From the NCBI GenBank assembly GCA_002812745.2, contig NCSJ02000141.1, forward strand, positions 42,526-106,525: 64,000 nucleotides of DNA. Direction: 5' to 3'. The stretch comes from Scytalidium lignicola (lineage: Eukaryota > Ascomycota > Leotiomycetes). Of the stretch, positions 1-10,950 are shown piece after piece; the stretch's first letter is position 1, and each line of letters starts with the position of its first letter. The notes under the pieces are model-generated. The model was given only the letters and a program-made list of their open reading frames with translations, was not told the origin of the DNA and searched no databases. Both the position numbers and the translations under genes were made by a program.

Positions 1-981
1 AACGTGCTCCACCTGGTGCTCCTCTCTAAACAAAAAAGAAGGGTGATATAGGTCGACGACAAGGAAAATTCGCTTAAGATCACGGAGCATAAACCAGGAA
101 GCAGCATTTATTGAGGAATGATAAGTCACTGTCGGTCGATCAGTCGGGATCTGAGGGCGAAGAGAAGCTAACTCGAGGTTAGAAACCGAGTGCGTCCTGC
201 CTCTATTTGTGTGCGATTCGCTGGTCTAGTGGCTAACAGACAGAGGCCATACCATCAAATACAGAAACCACCCTTTAATGTTTTCTCCGAGTTGATATTT
301 TAAATGCTGAAGAGGGGTAAGAATAACCCCGATCCCAGTCATAGTGGCCCTTAACTCTGGTTTGAGCGAGAGCGTGTACGAGAACGAAAGTCAAGCCTGA
401 CCCTTGGACTTCCAGTCATTTCAGTGCCGTAACCAGTTTTGCGATGGGTCAAAGCCGGTTTCTTCATTTTCATGTTGTGCACCGCTGACAGCCGTTACTG
501 CTGATCGATTAGGCCAGGTAGTCTGCCACCAAGCAGAAATTAGGTCGGTCATTTTTGAAGGACATAAGTAACTAGTTTAACGCAAGAGTCCCAGGGAGGG
601 ATTGTTACCAGATAATTGAGCAGTTCTAGGACTGATTGTTGATTTTGATGCATACCACAGGAGGTGCAGCTGCCAAGGTACCCGGAATCATTAGCAATGG
701 ATATCGAAATACACCAATGGAGGTCTACGCAACAACTTTATTGACGCGGGTTTATTGCTCTTTCTTACAGAATACCATAGAGGATACGTATATAGGGAGA
801 AGGCAAAGTCGATCCAGCAATATTTGTCTTAGGAGGTTGGAGACTTGTTAGTGTATTATTAATGGTTAGCGTTGCCATTTTTGGAGACAATGCAGTTGGT
901 AGGAGACGGTGTCAACAAAGATTTCTTGTGTCTCATGGAATAATTACTCCTAGCTCTCTACTTGTCGTAGCCCTGTAAATA
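1..981. other. Left-edge region without a recognised gene
   Basis: Base composition is ordinary, not AT-rich. Open frames here are short (longest about 70 codons) and match no family I know. It lies downstream of the minus-strand NmrA gene and probably holds its 3' untranslated region at the right edge. Confidence 0.4.
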
Positions 982-2250
982 TCAAACTTCCAAGAACAAG
1001 GTCTTTCCCAAACGCTCTTTAGGTGTCTTAGTAAAGAATTCACGAACAGTTACTAGCCTGACATTTGGATACCTGTTGTTGTCGAGCGGTCGTGGGAGTA
1101 CAGTCTGCCCGTTTAACGAGTAGTAGGTATAGAATCTAGTTAAGAGATATTAGCGCGGAATACAGCAGGATAGAATGCGACGAGGGCAGGGAAAGTTTGG
1201 GTTCGTTGTACTCATTATAGGTGTCTAAGATGTAATCTAGATGGGGATAGCTCCACAACCAGATCTCTATCTATACCTCAGAGATGCAATGAATCCTCGT
1301 AATAGAGAAAAGGAGTATAGAGAAAAATGCCCCTATGATAATACAGTACTATGTGTGCTTATATTGCAAGTAGAGGAGTCAAACTTACAGTCCTAGCCAT
1401 GCCCACATGTTACCAGGGTCGCGGTCTCTAGTCTCGTGCATAATCTTGTAAAGATCATCTAAAGTCCCGAGGTTTTGAATCTTAGGCTCTAGGTTGTACA
1501 CGGCTTTGAAGTCGGTGACGATCCCGTGAATGTCAATATAGTCACCTCGGACTGTGTGTAAAGGTTAGCACTCTTGTGTTTACTTCCGGGAATTTATCTT
1601 AGAAGGGTGATGAACCCTTAAAGTCAAAACTTACAAGATAAGAAACCATTAGCTTCTTTATCCAATACTATCTCCGCGGTATACTCGGCCACATTATCAT
1701 ATGTTGTAAACTCCCATTTTTCATCACCTGTTCCCCAGTACTTGAAAGTGTCGATTTTATTGTCCCAGATCCCTTGCCAAGGCCTCTCTAGGAAGCATGC
1801 GTTCAACACGTGCACTGCTGTGATTTGTGCTTTCTTCGTTTCTAGATAGGCTTGCACATGCTTCATAGGGTCTTTAACTGGGTGGTCGCCAAAGTCGAGC
1901 TTACGGAAGTCCATACTGTAGTCGGAGGCGACATAGCGAGGCACGCTTTCCGCAATACTAGCATCAATAAGGGTCTTCTGCCCGTCTATCATAAGAGTGT
2001 TGTCTCCAAGGTAGCAGCATATTACCACGTCTGCTTTGCGGACGGCCTCCCGAATGGTTTTGACGTCGTTGGACTCCGCTTTAAACAGTGTAATGCGGGA
2101 CTCGGAGCGGAGAAGGTCTGGGAGTTTAGATGGGGTGCGGCAGAGACCATTGATGTGTACATTAGGATGTTTGAGAAGGTGTTTGGTGATGAGGCCGGCT
2201 AAGGTTCCTGTGATGCCCGCAATGGCAACGGTGGTGGTAGCAGTTGCCAT
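982..2250 (-). CDS. NmrA-like NAD(P)-binding (atypical SDR) protein, 3 exons
   Basis: Predicted 310-residue Rossmann-fold protein of the NmrA/isoflavone-reductase-like family, a cytosolic NAD(P)-dependent reductase or redox-sensing regulator; the substrate cannot be told. Exons on the minus strand are 2250-1635, 1551-1389 and 1135-982 (616+163+154 = 933 nt). Introns start GTAAGT and end in CAG and TAG. The start ATG gives an N-terminal beta strand and a G-x-x-G-x-x-A loop at residues 12-18, with the usual YVASDYSMDF segment further on. Exon 2 supplies the helix containing LGTLDDLYK, and exon 3 restores the family's YYSLNGQT and DNNRYP motifs before a TGA. An in-frame reading of exon 1 alone would stop after 208 residues and miss the conserved C-terminal third. 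It stands alone, about 1.6 kb from the AT-rich block, and shows no RIP-type stops. The fold call is firm; the enzymatic role is open. Confidence 0.85.
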
Positions 2251-3640
2251 TATATATTAGCAAAAAAGATCAGCTTATGGATATCGAACACTCAGAGTGA
2301 ATTCAAAAGAAGTACGTATGCATTTATATCGATTGATTCCTTGGGCAGGGAGTATCAAGCTAGTCCAAGAATGTCTCGCCAGAAGGAAGCATTGAGCTAG
2401 TCCAAGAATGTCTCGCCGAAAGTCCTTAAAGCTCTGTGCGCGTTTGCCGAGTGCTCCGAACATGACTGGAAGCATATTTGTTGGTTAATAAGAGCTTGAA
2501 AGGTAGCCGTAGATAGATTACCTCTATGGTCAAATACAGCATCATCTTGATGACATCGAGGGTATTGCTCGAGCTTTCAAGGCAGTCACTTTCTTCTTTA
2601 AGCTCGACAGGCCCTTGGTCCTCGATGGGGGGCGCTATTGGTGTCATGGCTCCATCCTCTCTCGGAGCCCGGATAGTCTTGACCTTGTCCGAGGCATCGG
2701 CCGCAGTTACCCCAACGTGCAATTCTGTAATCACGATCCTTTTTATTGAGCATGCCCTTTAAAGAGAGTGGGAAAGCATAATTATATAGAACGGCAATGC
2801 TAAACACGCTAACGAAGTAACGTGAACCAAAGTCACGCTAACGGCAACCCCACTTCAACAGATTCCTTATCAGTGCCGGCTGAGGACACTGAAAGCGTTG
2901 CTCTGGTGGAACAAAGTGAACAAGTCAATGCCTCCCTCAGTAAATACATCTTGTCATTGAGCTCTGCCGAACAAGAGTTTCAAGGCTCCTCATTTGTAAT
3001 AAGCAACGAGGAAGTGATCGAAGCTAGGGTGAAGGCTTTTAGAAACTACGGAGTCAGGCCAGGCTTAGCCAGATAGTTCTATGGCTCGTTTGATATCTTC
3101 ATCGCTCTTGAACAACGGCTTATGGGTCTATATCCATCGATGATTCATCATTCTAAACGCTGCAGGGGTTAGTGTTGCACCTTTGACCTTTATATTGGTT
3201 AACATCGTCATAGGTATGATTTGCGCTGATACCGAAACCCTGATGGCTTCACTGCTCAACGTTCGTGCTGAACCAATCTATAACAGCGACATGAGCAATG
3301 TAGTTTTCATCTCCAGCGACGCTCCTCTCTCAGTCCAAAAGGGTGTTACACTTCAGCGGTCTCGCAAAAAGGTCCATGTGCTCTTTTACAACACTATAGA
3401 TATCTTGCGGGAGCAATTGGTATAATTCTCGCAGGTCACAACAATTACCACTTTACAATGTATCTACAGACAGTGTACAATAGTTACAGTGTTAAATGTG
3501 GCCTTGCACTTTCCCTGGAAGGACAAATCTGCAGCATGTGATTGGCCACCGAGCACGACAGCTCGCAGGCTGGTCCGTGCAGTTGCTCTCTCACCGGAAA
3601 ACAGCTCATCAGGGTGCCGGTCTGTTTTCAATGGTCTATT
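2251..3640. other. Unresolved region between NmrA gene and AT-rich block
   Basis: Several open frames of 60-100 codons lie here: minus 2734-2426, plus 2822-3076 (GTG start) and plus 3183-3425. I recognise none of them. Codon use is not obviously random in the minus 2734-2426 and plus 2822-3076 frames, so one or two may be exons of a small or broken gene, but I find no pair of splice sites that joins them convincingly. Confidence 0.25.
2358..2417. repeat. Two-copy 23-bp direct repeat
   Basis: A 23-bp unit beginning AGCTAGTCCAAGAATG is at 2358-2380 and again, identical, at 2395-2417, a period of 37 bp. It lies just upstream of the NmrA start codon (ATG at 2250), so it may be promoter DNA or a slippage product. 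No function can be assigned. Confidence 0.6.
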
Positions 3641-3644
3641 AGAA

Positions 3645-3709
3645 AGCTTAAATCCCGTGGGAGATAAGGAAACAACAGTAAAGAGGTTATCTTCTACAGG
3701 ATTTAAGCT
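3645..3709. repeat. Imperfect 65-bp inverted repeat (hairpin)
   Basis: The outer arms are an exact inverted pair (AGCTTAAATCC at 3645 and its complement ending at 3709). A second inner match, AGATAA/TTATCT, extends the foldback. It sits at the edge of the AT-rich block and could be a small foldback element or a solo terminal repeat. Confidence 0.5.
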
Positions 3710-4679
3710 CCCTTGCATTCTATTTACTACGCAAAGATACTCCGTAAACAAGAGATGGAAGAATTCTTGAAGCTTAAAAATTTCCGAACAATAAGCTAAT
3801 TCACTTATTGTAATTGAGAAAGCGAAATTACGAGTAAGCCTATTGTAGTAAGATGACATGTTATGTTTGTATTAGACATAGGTTATTTATTAAAGAAGAT
3901 CGATAATATACACATCTTGATGTTCTACGACCTCCTTGTAAATAATACTATGTTATTTATGTAAACTGAAGCCTGGTAACTTTATATTCGTTTTAATCAT
4001 TTTGTTTAGCCTATCCAACTGAATTCAGTATGGAGCTGGATCCTTTACTCTTGGCTCAAGAAGAACTCGAGGACTAACGTTTTCTTAGGCAATCTTGCTA
4101 CATTTGGCAAGAAAAGGAGAAACTCTCCTATGATGAAGACAATGAAATAACTCTGTAGCTTAGACATATTAAATAGCTTCTTCAGTTTCGAAGTTGCCCT
4201 TTAAACATTCTGAGAGTTACAACATTACAATTAGCAATACAAAACCATAGTGACTATTGCCTTAGGTCTTGGCTAGGCTATCTCATCATAAGTCTTAGAG
4301 CAGACGAAAGAAAGCTTTAGATCTTGATGTATACAATTGATTGAATGTTCATTTGTGATAAGCAGACATTAGATTATACCTATTACTATCTTCGATGTTA
4401 ACTTCAGACTTATTACAAGTACAGCTTTTGGTCAGTAGCATTTAACTGCCTTTGTTCTTCATGTAGTTGAAAGGGATATATCATGGTATAGAAATGCTTT
4501 ATATACATCATTTTTCGGATTTAGGCCATAAAAGAAACTTTACACAAAGAAATCTTCAGAGTAAGCTTTTAAGACATCAAAGCAGGTTAAATAAGCTATA
4601 TCTAAAATACATTGCTTAAAGACATAACTTCAAATAAACTAACAAGTAATATAATATTAAACTGGATATCAAAGTCAGA

Positions 4680-4855
4680 AACAAACTTTAAAAGATTATA
4701 AAGACAAATATAAAGAGGAAGATAAAGAAGAAGAAAGTAAGGATAAGGATAAAGACAAAGAAGATGAGGACAAAAATGAAGTTGAAGATAAAGAGTAAGA
4801 GTAAGAAGAAGAGAAGGAGAAGAGATTTAAGAAAAGAAAGTATTTTCAAACTTAA
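4680..4855 (+). repeat. Purine-rich (A/G) low-complexity tract
   Basis: About 170 nt are almost all A and G on the plus strand. In one frame it reads as a Lys/Glu/Asp-rich stretch containing KDKDKDKEDED, interrupted by TAA stops. It may be the charged tail of a decayed transposon protein or a simple-sequence expansion. Confidence 0.45.
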
Positions 4856-5282
4856 AATATAGTTAACAATAAAGAGATAAATAAGCTAAAAAACAATAAC
4901 TTCCTTCTAGAACAAGATCCTTGATTGTTAAAGGTATTATTTTAACTTTTAATGATTTTTTAAACCTTTTAATCCTTAACTAATAATATAACAAACTCTC
5001 TTCTCTTGTATTTCATAAGAATTTATAATATACATTAACATTTACTTGTTTATAAGTTAACTTACAATTGTACATTAAATCTTTTAAAGTTAATATAGAT
5101 TAGCCAACTTTTATTCTATAAGTATATTATGTTTATACATATTTATAAGACATTACGTTAATTATAACTTGTTTAGACCTTTTACTTAGACTAAACAAAG
5201 TACTTTGCCTTAATAACATTCAGATAAAATATCTTCTTCAAATAAGCTTCTCTTTGATAGGCAAGATTATCAAGCTTAAAGC

Positions 5283-5960
5283 TTTTGACAAGTTGATTAT
5301 CAAAAAGGAAAATGGCTAAACCAATTTAACTTAGACAGTAGATGGTTAATATTTTACTATTAATAATTTAAGTCAAATACAATTACTTGATTTTACTTAT
5401 ATACATTATATAACTATAATAACTATAAAGGATTATGTTAATTGACTTATGCTGAATTAACAACCTTTTGTCAATCTAAATGTTATCTAAGATGATTTTA
5501 CTTATTAGACTCTTGGATAGTCTTTCCTTGAAGAGGAGTAGAATAAGCTTTGTAATATGTACAAATCCTTGTCCAAACAAGTATAATGTTTTTCATTCAA
5601 CAACTAACTGTTTATTAAAGTAAGTTCTTGGATGTTGTAAACTTGTACTACTTATTTTATATCTAAAGCCTTGTTAAAAGACAAAATACTAAAAGTTATT
5701 TACTTTAAAGTTAAGTTATTACCTTAAGGTCTTAAAATTACTAATATCAAAGTGTATAATACAGACTAGGTAATGTATAATCTTGCATTTCATGAAGGAT
5801 ACCTTCTCCTTATCATTGAGTATAACAAAGCTTGTGCTTCAAACTATTATACCTTTTACATTATATGATATTCTTCTTTAAGGCTTTTTAAGNTTTATAC
5901 TATACTATCTTGTTTACATTTAACAATTTACTAACTTTCTTATAATACAACTTTAACTTC
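5283..5960 (+). pseudogene. RIP-degraded coding relic of unidentified protein
   Basis: One forward frame runs for about 680 nt with no frameshift. Its roughly sixteen stops are TAA, TAG or TGA, each explainable as a C-to-T or G-to-A change of a Gln, Arg or Trp codon. Recognisable protein-like stretches remain, such as SFLEEE, NKLCNMYKSLSKQV, and a P-x-G-L-K-I-T-N-I-K-V-Y-N-T segment. I cannot assign a family. It is likely part of a mobile element. Confidence 0.4.
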
Positions 5961-6564
5961 CTTATTTATATAAAATTGAGNTTTTTCTTTCTTAACTTGT
6001 AATACTAACAAAAGTATCTTTCTTCTACTCAAGCATTTAACATTCTTTGATGTTTAATCAGTTAGNTTTTTAACCTTTATAAGGTTTTCACTTTATTAGC
6101 AAATTACTCTTATAATTACAAAACAGNTTTTTTCTTAAACTATTATACAAATATAATTTTTATAAATCCAAAAAGGCTTTTGATTTAATTAATATAATTG
6201 TTATTGAAGTTAGTTATCATTGTTGAGTTTTGTTAACTGAGTATACTATTGATATAACTCTTTTTACTTGATTACAACCTGAGTTGTTAAAAATGTATTA
6301 ATGGTTATTAATTGTATAATAAGATTAGAATTAACAGTATTATTAACATGATCATTATACTTGTCATTTTACTTTAATTTTAACATTAACAGTTATTACT
6401 AAAGTAAAAGAGAAAAATATCAAAAGACCCTTGTTAATTAATAAGCTTTTAAAAGCAAACCTTCCTTTGAAATGGACATACTTTATTTTAATAAAGGAAA
6501 TCGCATTTAAAGTTGATGAATTTCAATATAATACTTAATACAAAATCCTGATCTGTATTGTATA

Positions 6565-6719
6565 TGTTCCAGCCTATACGCCAACTCCGCCCGTTGGCCA
6601 ACTGACTAGCCAGTTGGCCAACAGTCTAGCCTATACACCAATATTACGGTTGGTGTATGGTCTAGCCTATATGCAAACCAATATTACAGTTAGTATATAA
6701 TCTAGCCTATACACCAACC
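6565..6719 (+). repeat. Left terminal inverted repeat of Ginger-like element
   Basis: Begins TGTTCCAGCCTATACGCC. It contains GTTGGCCAACTGACTAGCC and three copies of a TCTAGCCTATA-like unit. It aligns end to end with the complement of 8983-9137 with only transition differences. The left copy is less damaged: it keeps the GGCC and CCGCCC sequences that are AT-converted on the right. Confidence 0.8.
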
Positions 6720-6759
6720 ACTTCAACTTTTTACCTTACAATAACAGTATAACTTTAAA

Positions 6760-8930
6760 TATAATAAATTTCTTCTACTTTACAACCTTCAATTAAGTTA
6801 TCCTCCATTTAATATAGCTTTAATTGAATCAATTAACCCTTTTCCTAATGATGTACACTTTGCCTTTCAAGAATATATATATAGTGAAGGCTATACCAAT
6901 AAGGAACAAATCAACCTAGAACACTAGCAAAGAATATATATCTTTTTAGACAACCTAAACCTTAAACCAGAAAATCAAGTGGATACCAACTTAAAACACA
7001 GAGTATTTACTCAATTTAAGCTCAAGAACTGTCAATTATATTAATTGCTTAATTTACACTATCCAGAACCAAGATATACTATACAAGATAATAAGGTATT
7101 TGATATTATTACACAAGAACATATCAAACTCCTTCATGTAGGACAAGATAAAGTATAGCTAATATTTAAGTAAAATTACTATAAAATTAAACATAATAAG
7201 GTTAAATAAATACTTAAAAGATGTAAAAACTATTCTCTGAACAAGTTATCTGTTATTAAAGCTCCTCTTGAACCTATTGTTTTTAAGAGAGCTTAAGAAT
7301 GTATTCAAGTAGATTTGATTAATATAAAGCATAAACCATCTAGCCAGTATAAGTAGATATTGTATATCAAAGACTATTTTACCAAATATTCACAATTATA
7401 TCTACTTAAAAGTAAAGAATCAATTCTAATTGCATAAGCATTTGCCTAATTTATTATAGCTTTTTTACCTCTTAAAATAGTTCAATACAACAATAGTAAA
7501 GAGTTCAAAGATACCTTTCTTATCATATTACACAAATATAATATTCGAATAATCAATGGAAAGCTTAGAACACCTTAAACTCAAGGTCTTGTTAAACAAG
7601 CAAATAAAATAGTAGAAGTTAAAATCAGAGCTTAGAAAATAAATAATAATTCAACTAAATAGATTGATAGATTAGTAGAGATTACTCTAGCAATTAACAC
7701 TCAAAAACACTCAACAATTAATTGTACACTTACTGAATTATTATTCAGAGATCATAACACTTATATTGATTAGTTGAACAGTCAAAAACATAAAGATCTT
7801 ACAATTAGAGTACTTTAAGAAGATCCTAATCAACCTCTAATATTTAAGAGTAATATAAAACCTGAATTACCAATTAATTCACAATTGTTATCTTTAAGCA
7901 ATTCAAGGGTTAATATTAATATTCAATCATAATCACATTCTCAAATTACCATATATATTAACCCTGAAAGTGACTCAGAGATCAATATATGAATTACTCT
8001 ACCAATCAAGGATTCTCCTAAATAGTAATATAACACTGAAGCTAATATTCAAACCAGTATTGAAGTTGACTCTCCTATGACTACAATTACAATTACAACT
8101 ATTATTACTACAACTACAACTACTATGACTACAATTACAACTACTATGACTACAACTACCACAACTACTACAGCTACTACAACTACTACGGCTACTACGG
8201 CTACTACAGCTACAATTACTACAACTATTACAACTACTACAACTACTACATCTACTACAATTACCATAGTTACTACAACTACAACAATTCAATCAACAGA
8301 TCCAATGATCCAGAAAGCTCAACAATCAACACAAAAAGCAAGAGTTAGAATAGTAGAAAAGTACTCGAAAAAACACAATATTCAACACTTTGATATTAAA
8401 GATATTATTTTAATCAAAGTTCCAAGAGAAGATAAAACAACTACTAATAACTAACAATTATTTAAACGAATATTAGATAAACCATACTCTTATAAATATA
8501 AAGTTATTACTTAATCAAGAATTATTAACTAACTAATGCTAATTAAGGATTTAAAGGTAATTGATAAAAGCTTTTAGCCAGATATTACCATTCTAGAAAG
8601 TACAAAACAAATCACTTTAACTTTAGCAACTAAGGAAACATTTACAAGTTAACAAATTAGAATATCATGCTAGTATAAAGGTTAGTATAATACTAAAAGA
8701 TGTTGTTGTTTTAAGGAAGACAAAGATTATACTGTACACTATTATAAAGATGAGCATAATTATAAAAGGTTATTAAGGCTAACTATTCGTATAAAACAAG
8801 CTTTAATTGAACTTGAAAGCTTTAATTCTAGGAGAAAGTAAGCAAGAGCAAATACTATAAGTAATGTTGTTAATTTAACTAGCCTTAGAGTAACAGTTGA
8901 TTTAGATTAGCAATTGATTAACAATTAAAT
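6760..8930 (+). pseudogene. Ginger/KRBA2-type integrase-transposase relic
   Basis: One forward frame runs from about 6760 to 8930 without a frameshift, broken by many RIP-type stops. In order: an N-terminal region (YPPFNIALIES near 6800); a zinc-binding segment near 7130-7250 whose second cysteine is now tyrosine; an rve integrase core from about 7300 (VDLINIKHKP, then YSQLYLLKSKES, NTQKHSTINCT) to 7750; a threonine-rich stretch at 8077-8290; an SH3-like segment (DIILIKVPREDK) near 8400; and a cysteine-rich tail near 8665-8760 (CCCF). Of the catalytic D-D-E, the first D survives in VDLIN. The second reads N in VQYNN and the third reads K in LVKQAN, both single G-to-A changes. The protein cannot be made. 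Confidence 0.75.
8077..8290 (+). repeat. ACT/ACA trinucleotide microsatellite inside the integrase frame
   Basis: About 210 nt of ACT, ACA and ATT triplets encode mostly threonine in the same frame as the integrase. The run keeps reading frame on both sides, so it probably expanded in units of three, either while the gene was alive or later by chance. Confidence 0.8.
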
Positions 8931-8982
8931 AACACTTAAAATAGCTTAAATTATAAATAAATCAATAGTTGAATTAGTAAGT

Positions 8983-9137
8983 AGTTAATGTATAAGCTAG
9001 ACTATACACCAACTGTAATATTAGTTTGCATATAAGCTAGACCATACACTAACCGTAATATTAGTATATAAGTTAGACCGTTGGCTAACTGGCTAGTTAA
9101 TTAACCAATGAGCAAAGTTAACATATAGGCTAGAACA
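8983..9137 (-). repeat. Right terminal inverted repeat of Ginger-like element
   Basis: Complement of the left TIR with transition differences only. It ends GGCTAGAACA, followed by TATA. It is more AT-converted than the left copy. Confidence 0.8.
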
Positions 9138-9218
9138 TATATAATAACAAGAATATTATAATTATTTAAACACTTATAAATATTATATAAGAGAAAGAAT
9201 AATACTTATAAAATAAAG

Positions 9219-9412
9219 TATCAGTTCACTTATAACACAAAGTATAATATACAATTATATATAATATACTCATTATGTTATTCCATAGTTATTATACAAT
9301 TAAAAGTAAAAGAGCAAAATTATAAGAGCTTTGCTTGTTCTTACTACCTAATCAAGACTAGCTTACAAGGGCATGTGAATATCATATGTACATAACTACT
9401 ATTCTACTAACA
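9219..9412 (-). repeat. LTR of copia copy A (3' LTR in element orientation)
   Basis: 194 bp, closely matching 15503-15695 and 20653-20846. On the plus strand it reads from TATCAGTTCACTTATAACAC to CTACTATTCTACTAACA. Differences between copies are mostly transitions. Confidence 0.7.
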
Positions 9413-9699
9413 TTAGAATTACTTTAAAAATGGCTATACATTATAACTCTCAAAACGCTCAGATTCGTAAAGTTTTCCTAATCACATGCTAATTGCCTAA
9501 TTAAGAATAGCTCCAAATCCTTCCTCTGTACAATTCTCTATTCCACTATCTACATTGTTATATTTTACCTATTTTACTACTTCTAATTGTACTTTATTCA
9601 TATCTAACAACTGTTTCAAAGTACTAGATAACTTTCCTTTGGTTATAAAATTAACTAAATTTGTAATTCCTTCAATCTATTATACCTTAGTAATTTAAC

Positions 9700-9960
9700 A
9701 TCATTTGTACACTTAACAAAGACATATTACGTCAATTATAAATTGCTTTTCTTGTGTAATTCTCAACTTAACAAAGCAATTGTACAATAACCTTGAATTT
9801 GTACATATAATCAGTAGAAAGTTGATTTTGAGAATTCCTTCAATAGTTAACTTGATCATAATTCTTATATCAAACTTATAAGCTATTTTGTACAATTCTG
9901 AGGCTAAAACATTATATGTAACCTTTTTGCACTTAACTAACGTTTAATATAATGTATTTA
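9700..9960 (-). pseudogene. RNase H region of copia copy A, decayed
   Basis: The minus-strand frame at 9895-9713 contains the same NSRLLYNCFVKLRITQEKQ-like segment as copy B, where the better copy reads ICTDSKSLYNCLVKLRTTQ. It is recognisable only by comparison with copy B. Confidence 0.6.
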
Positions 9961-10309
9961 CATTTTTTTTTCTAGTCTATAAGTGTTATAATATAGCTAA
10001 TTTATAATAATAAGTCTTTGTTATTTATAAATAAAATGTTCATAAAGACTAATAATTATAACATTTCCTTTTCAAGTTTAACAAATTATATTCTTCTAAT
10101 AACATTTTAGATCTGTTATTATAAGTGTTTATTTAATGATTTCATGTCTTCCTAGTTAAGATTAATAACTTAGATAATTACTAATAAATCATATAACATT
10201 TTCAGTTAGCAAACTAAAGTTATATATACTTCTCAAGTGTATTGTATGATATATTACTCCTTAGTAATAAGGTTTTAATGTACAATTCTCCATAAGCTTG
10301 TTATAATAG

Positions 10310-10950
10310 TTNATTTCNTGGTTATAAGNTGTAGATTANCATATTAATNCTNTTGAGTAAATAAAATTCTAGTATTATTCAGTTGTATAATANTCTTATT
10401 GAACTTNATTCCNTTGNTAATANTCAACATTTCATGTTCTTTTNCTAAGAAATTANCCTTTTTNCAANTATTCTTGNTCAAGNTTCANCAAATTNAACAT
10501 NTTTNATAAACAANGTATTATNANTTTAAANCTTTATAATATCAAAAGNTTTAGTGTTATATAATAAGCAAGGGTTGTATGTTAACCATTTCATAATAAG
10601 TACCTTGACATAATAAGAGTAATAAGTCTAAAACTAGTAGTTTCCAACTTCAAGGACTTTATAAAGTAACTTTACAACTTATAGAATTAAGCCTTCATAA
10701 AGACCAAGTTACTTTATAAGCTTTGAAGGTAACCATACATAGAAATCCTGATTTAACAANNTAGTAAATTATANNTACACTTNTGAAATNTTNTATAAGT
10801 ATAANCTTNTACTTTTGTACTTTATAANAATAATACAAAGAATAATANANTNGNTAATACATTNAATANTAANNAATTAAGNTAAAACAAACTTCTTCTT
10901 ATNATCCTTATAAGCTTATACTANAAGGTATAACNTTTTCAAAAGCTTTT
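10310..10950. other. N-rich patch in copia copy A
   Basis: Tens of single N calls cluster here inside the reverse-transcriptase region shared with copy B, while flanking kilobases have few. The likely cause is conflicting reads from several near-identical copies collapsed in assembly, so the sequence here is a consensus and not one locus. Confidence 0.7.

Larger units (their letters stand above)
6565..9137 (+). mobile_element. Ginger-like DNA transposon with 155-bp TIRs (RIP-decayed)
   Basis: A 2573-bp element is bounded by inverted repeats of about 155 bp (6565-6719 and 8983-9137) that start TGTTC and differ only by C/T and G/A transitions. The four bases outside both ends are TATA (6561-6564, 9138-9141), a likely target-site duplication. 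Inside, one forward frame encodes a decayed retroviral-type integrase of the Ginger/KRBA2 type. TIRs with TGT termini, a 4-5-bp duplication and an integrase-like transposase without reverse transcriptase are the known marks of Ginger elements. The TIR unit itself holds sub-repeats of a TCTAGCCTATA-type motif. The element is dead. Confidence 0.75.

Noticed and set aside
220..262. CTGGTCTAGTGGCTAA, similar to a tRNA A box
   Set aside because: No B box (GGTTCGANTCC type) follows at tRNA spacing.
8049..8292. Two minus-strand frames (97 and 72 codons), one Cys/Ser-rich and one Val-rich
   Set aside because: They are shadows of the ACT/ACA microsatellite, whose complement gives AGT/TGT and GTA/GTT triplets in every frame.
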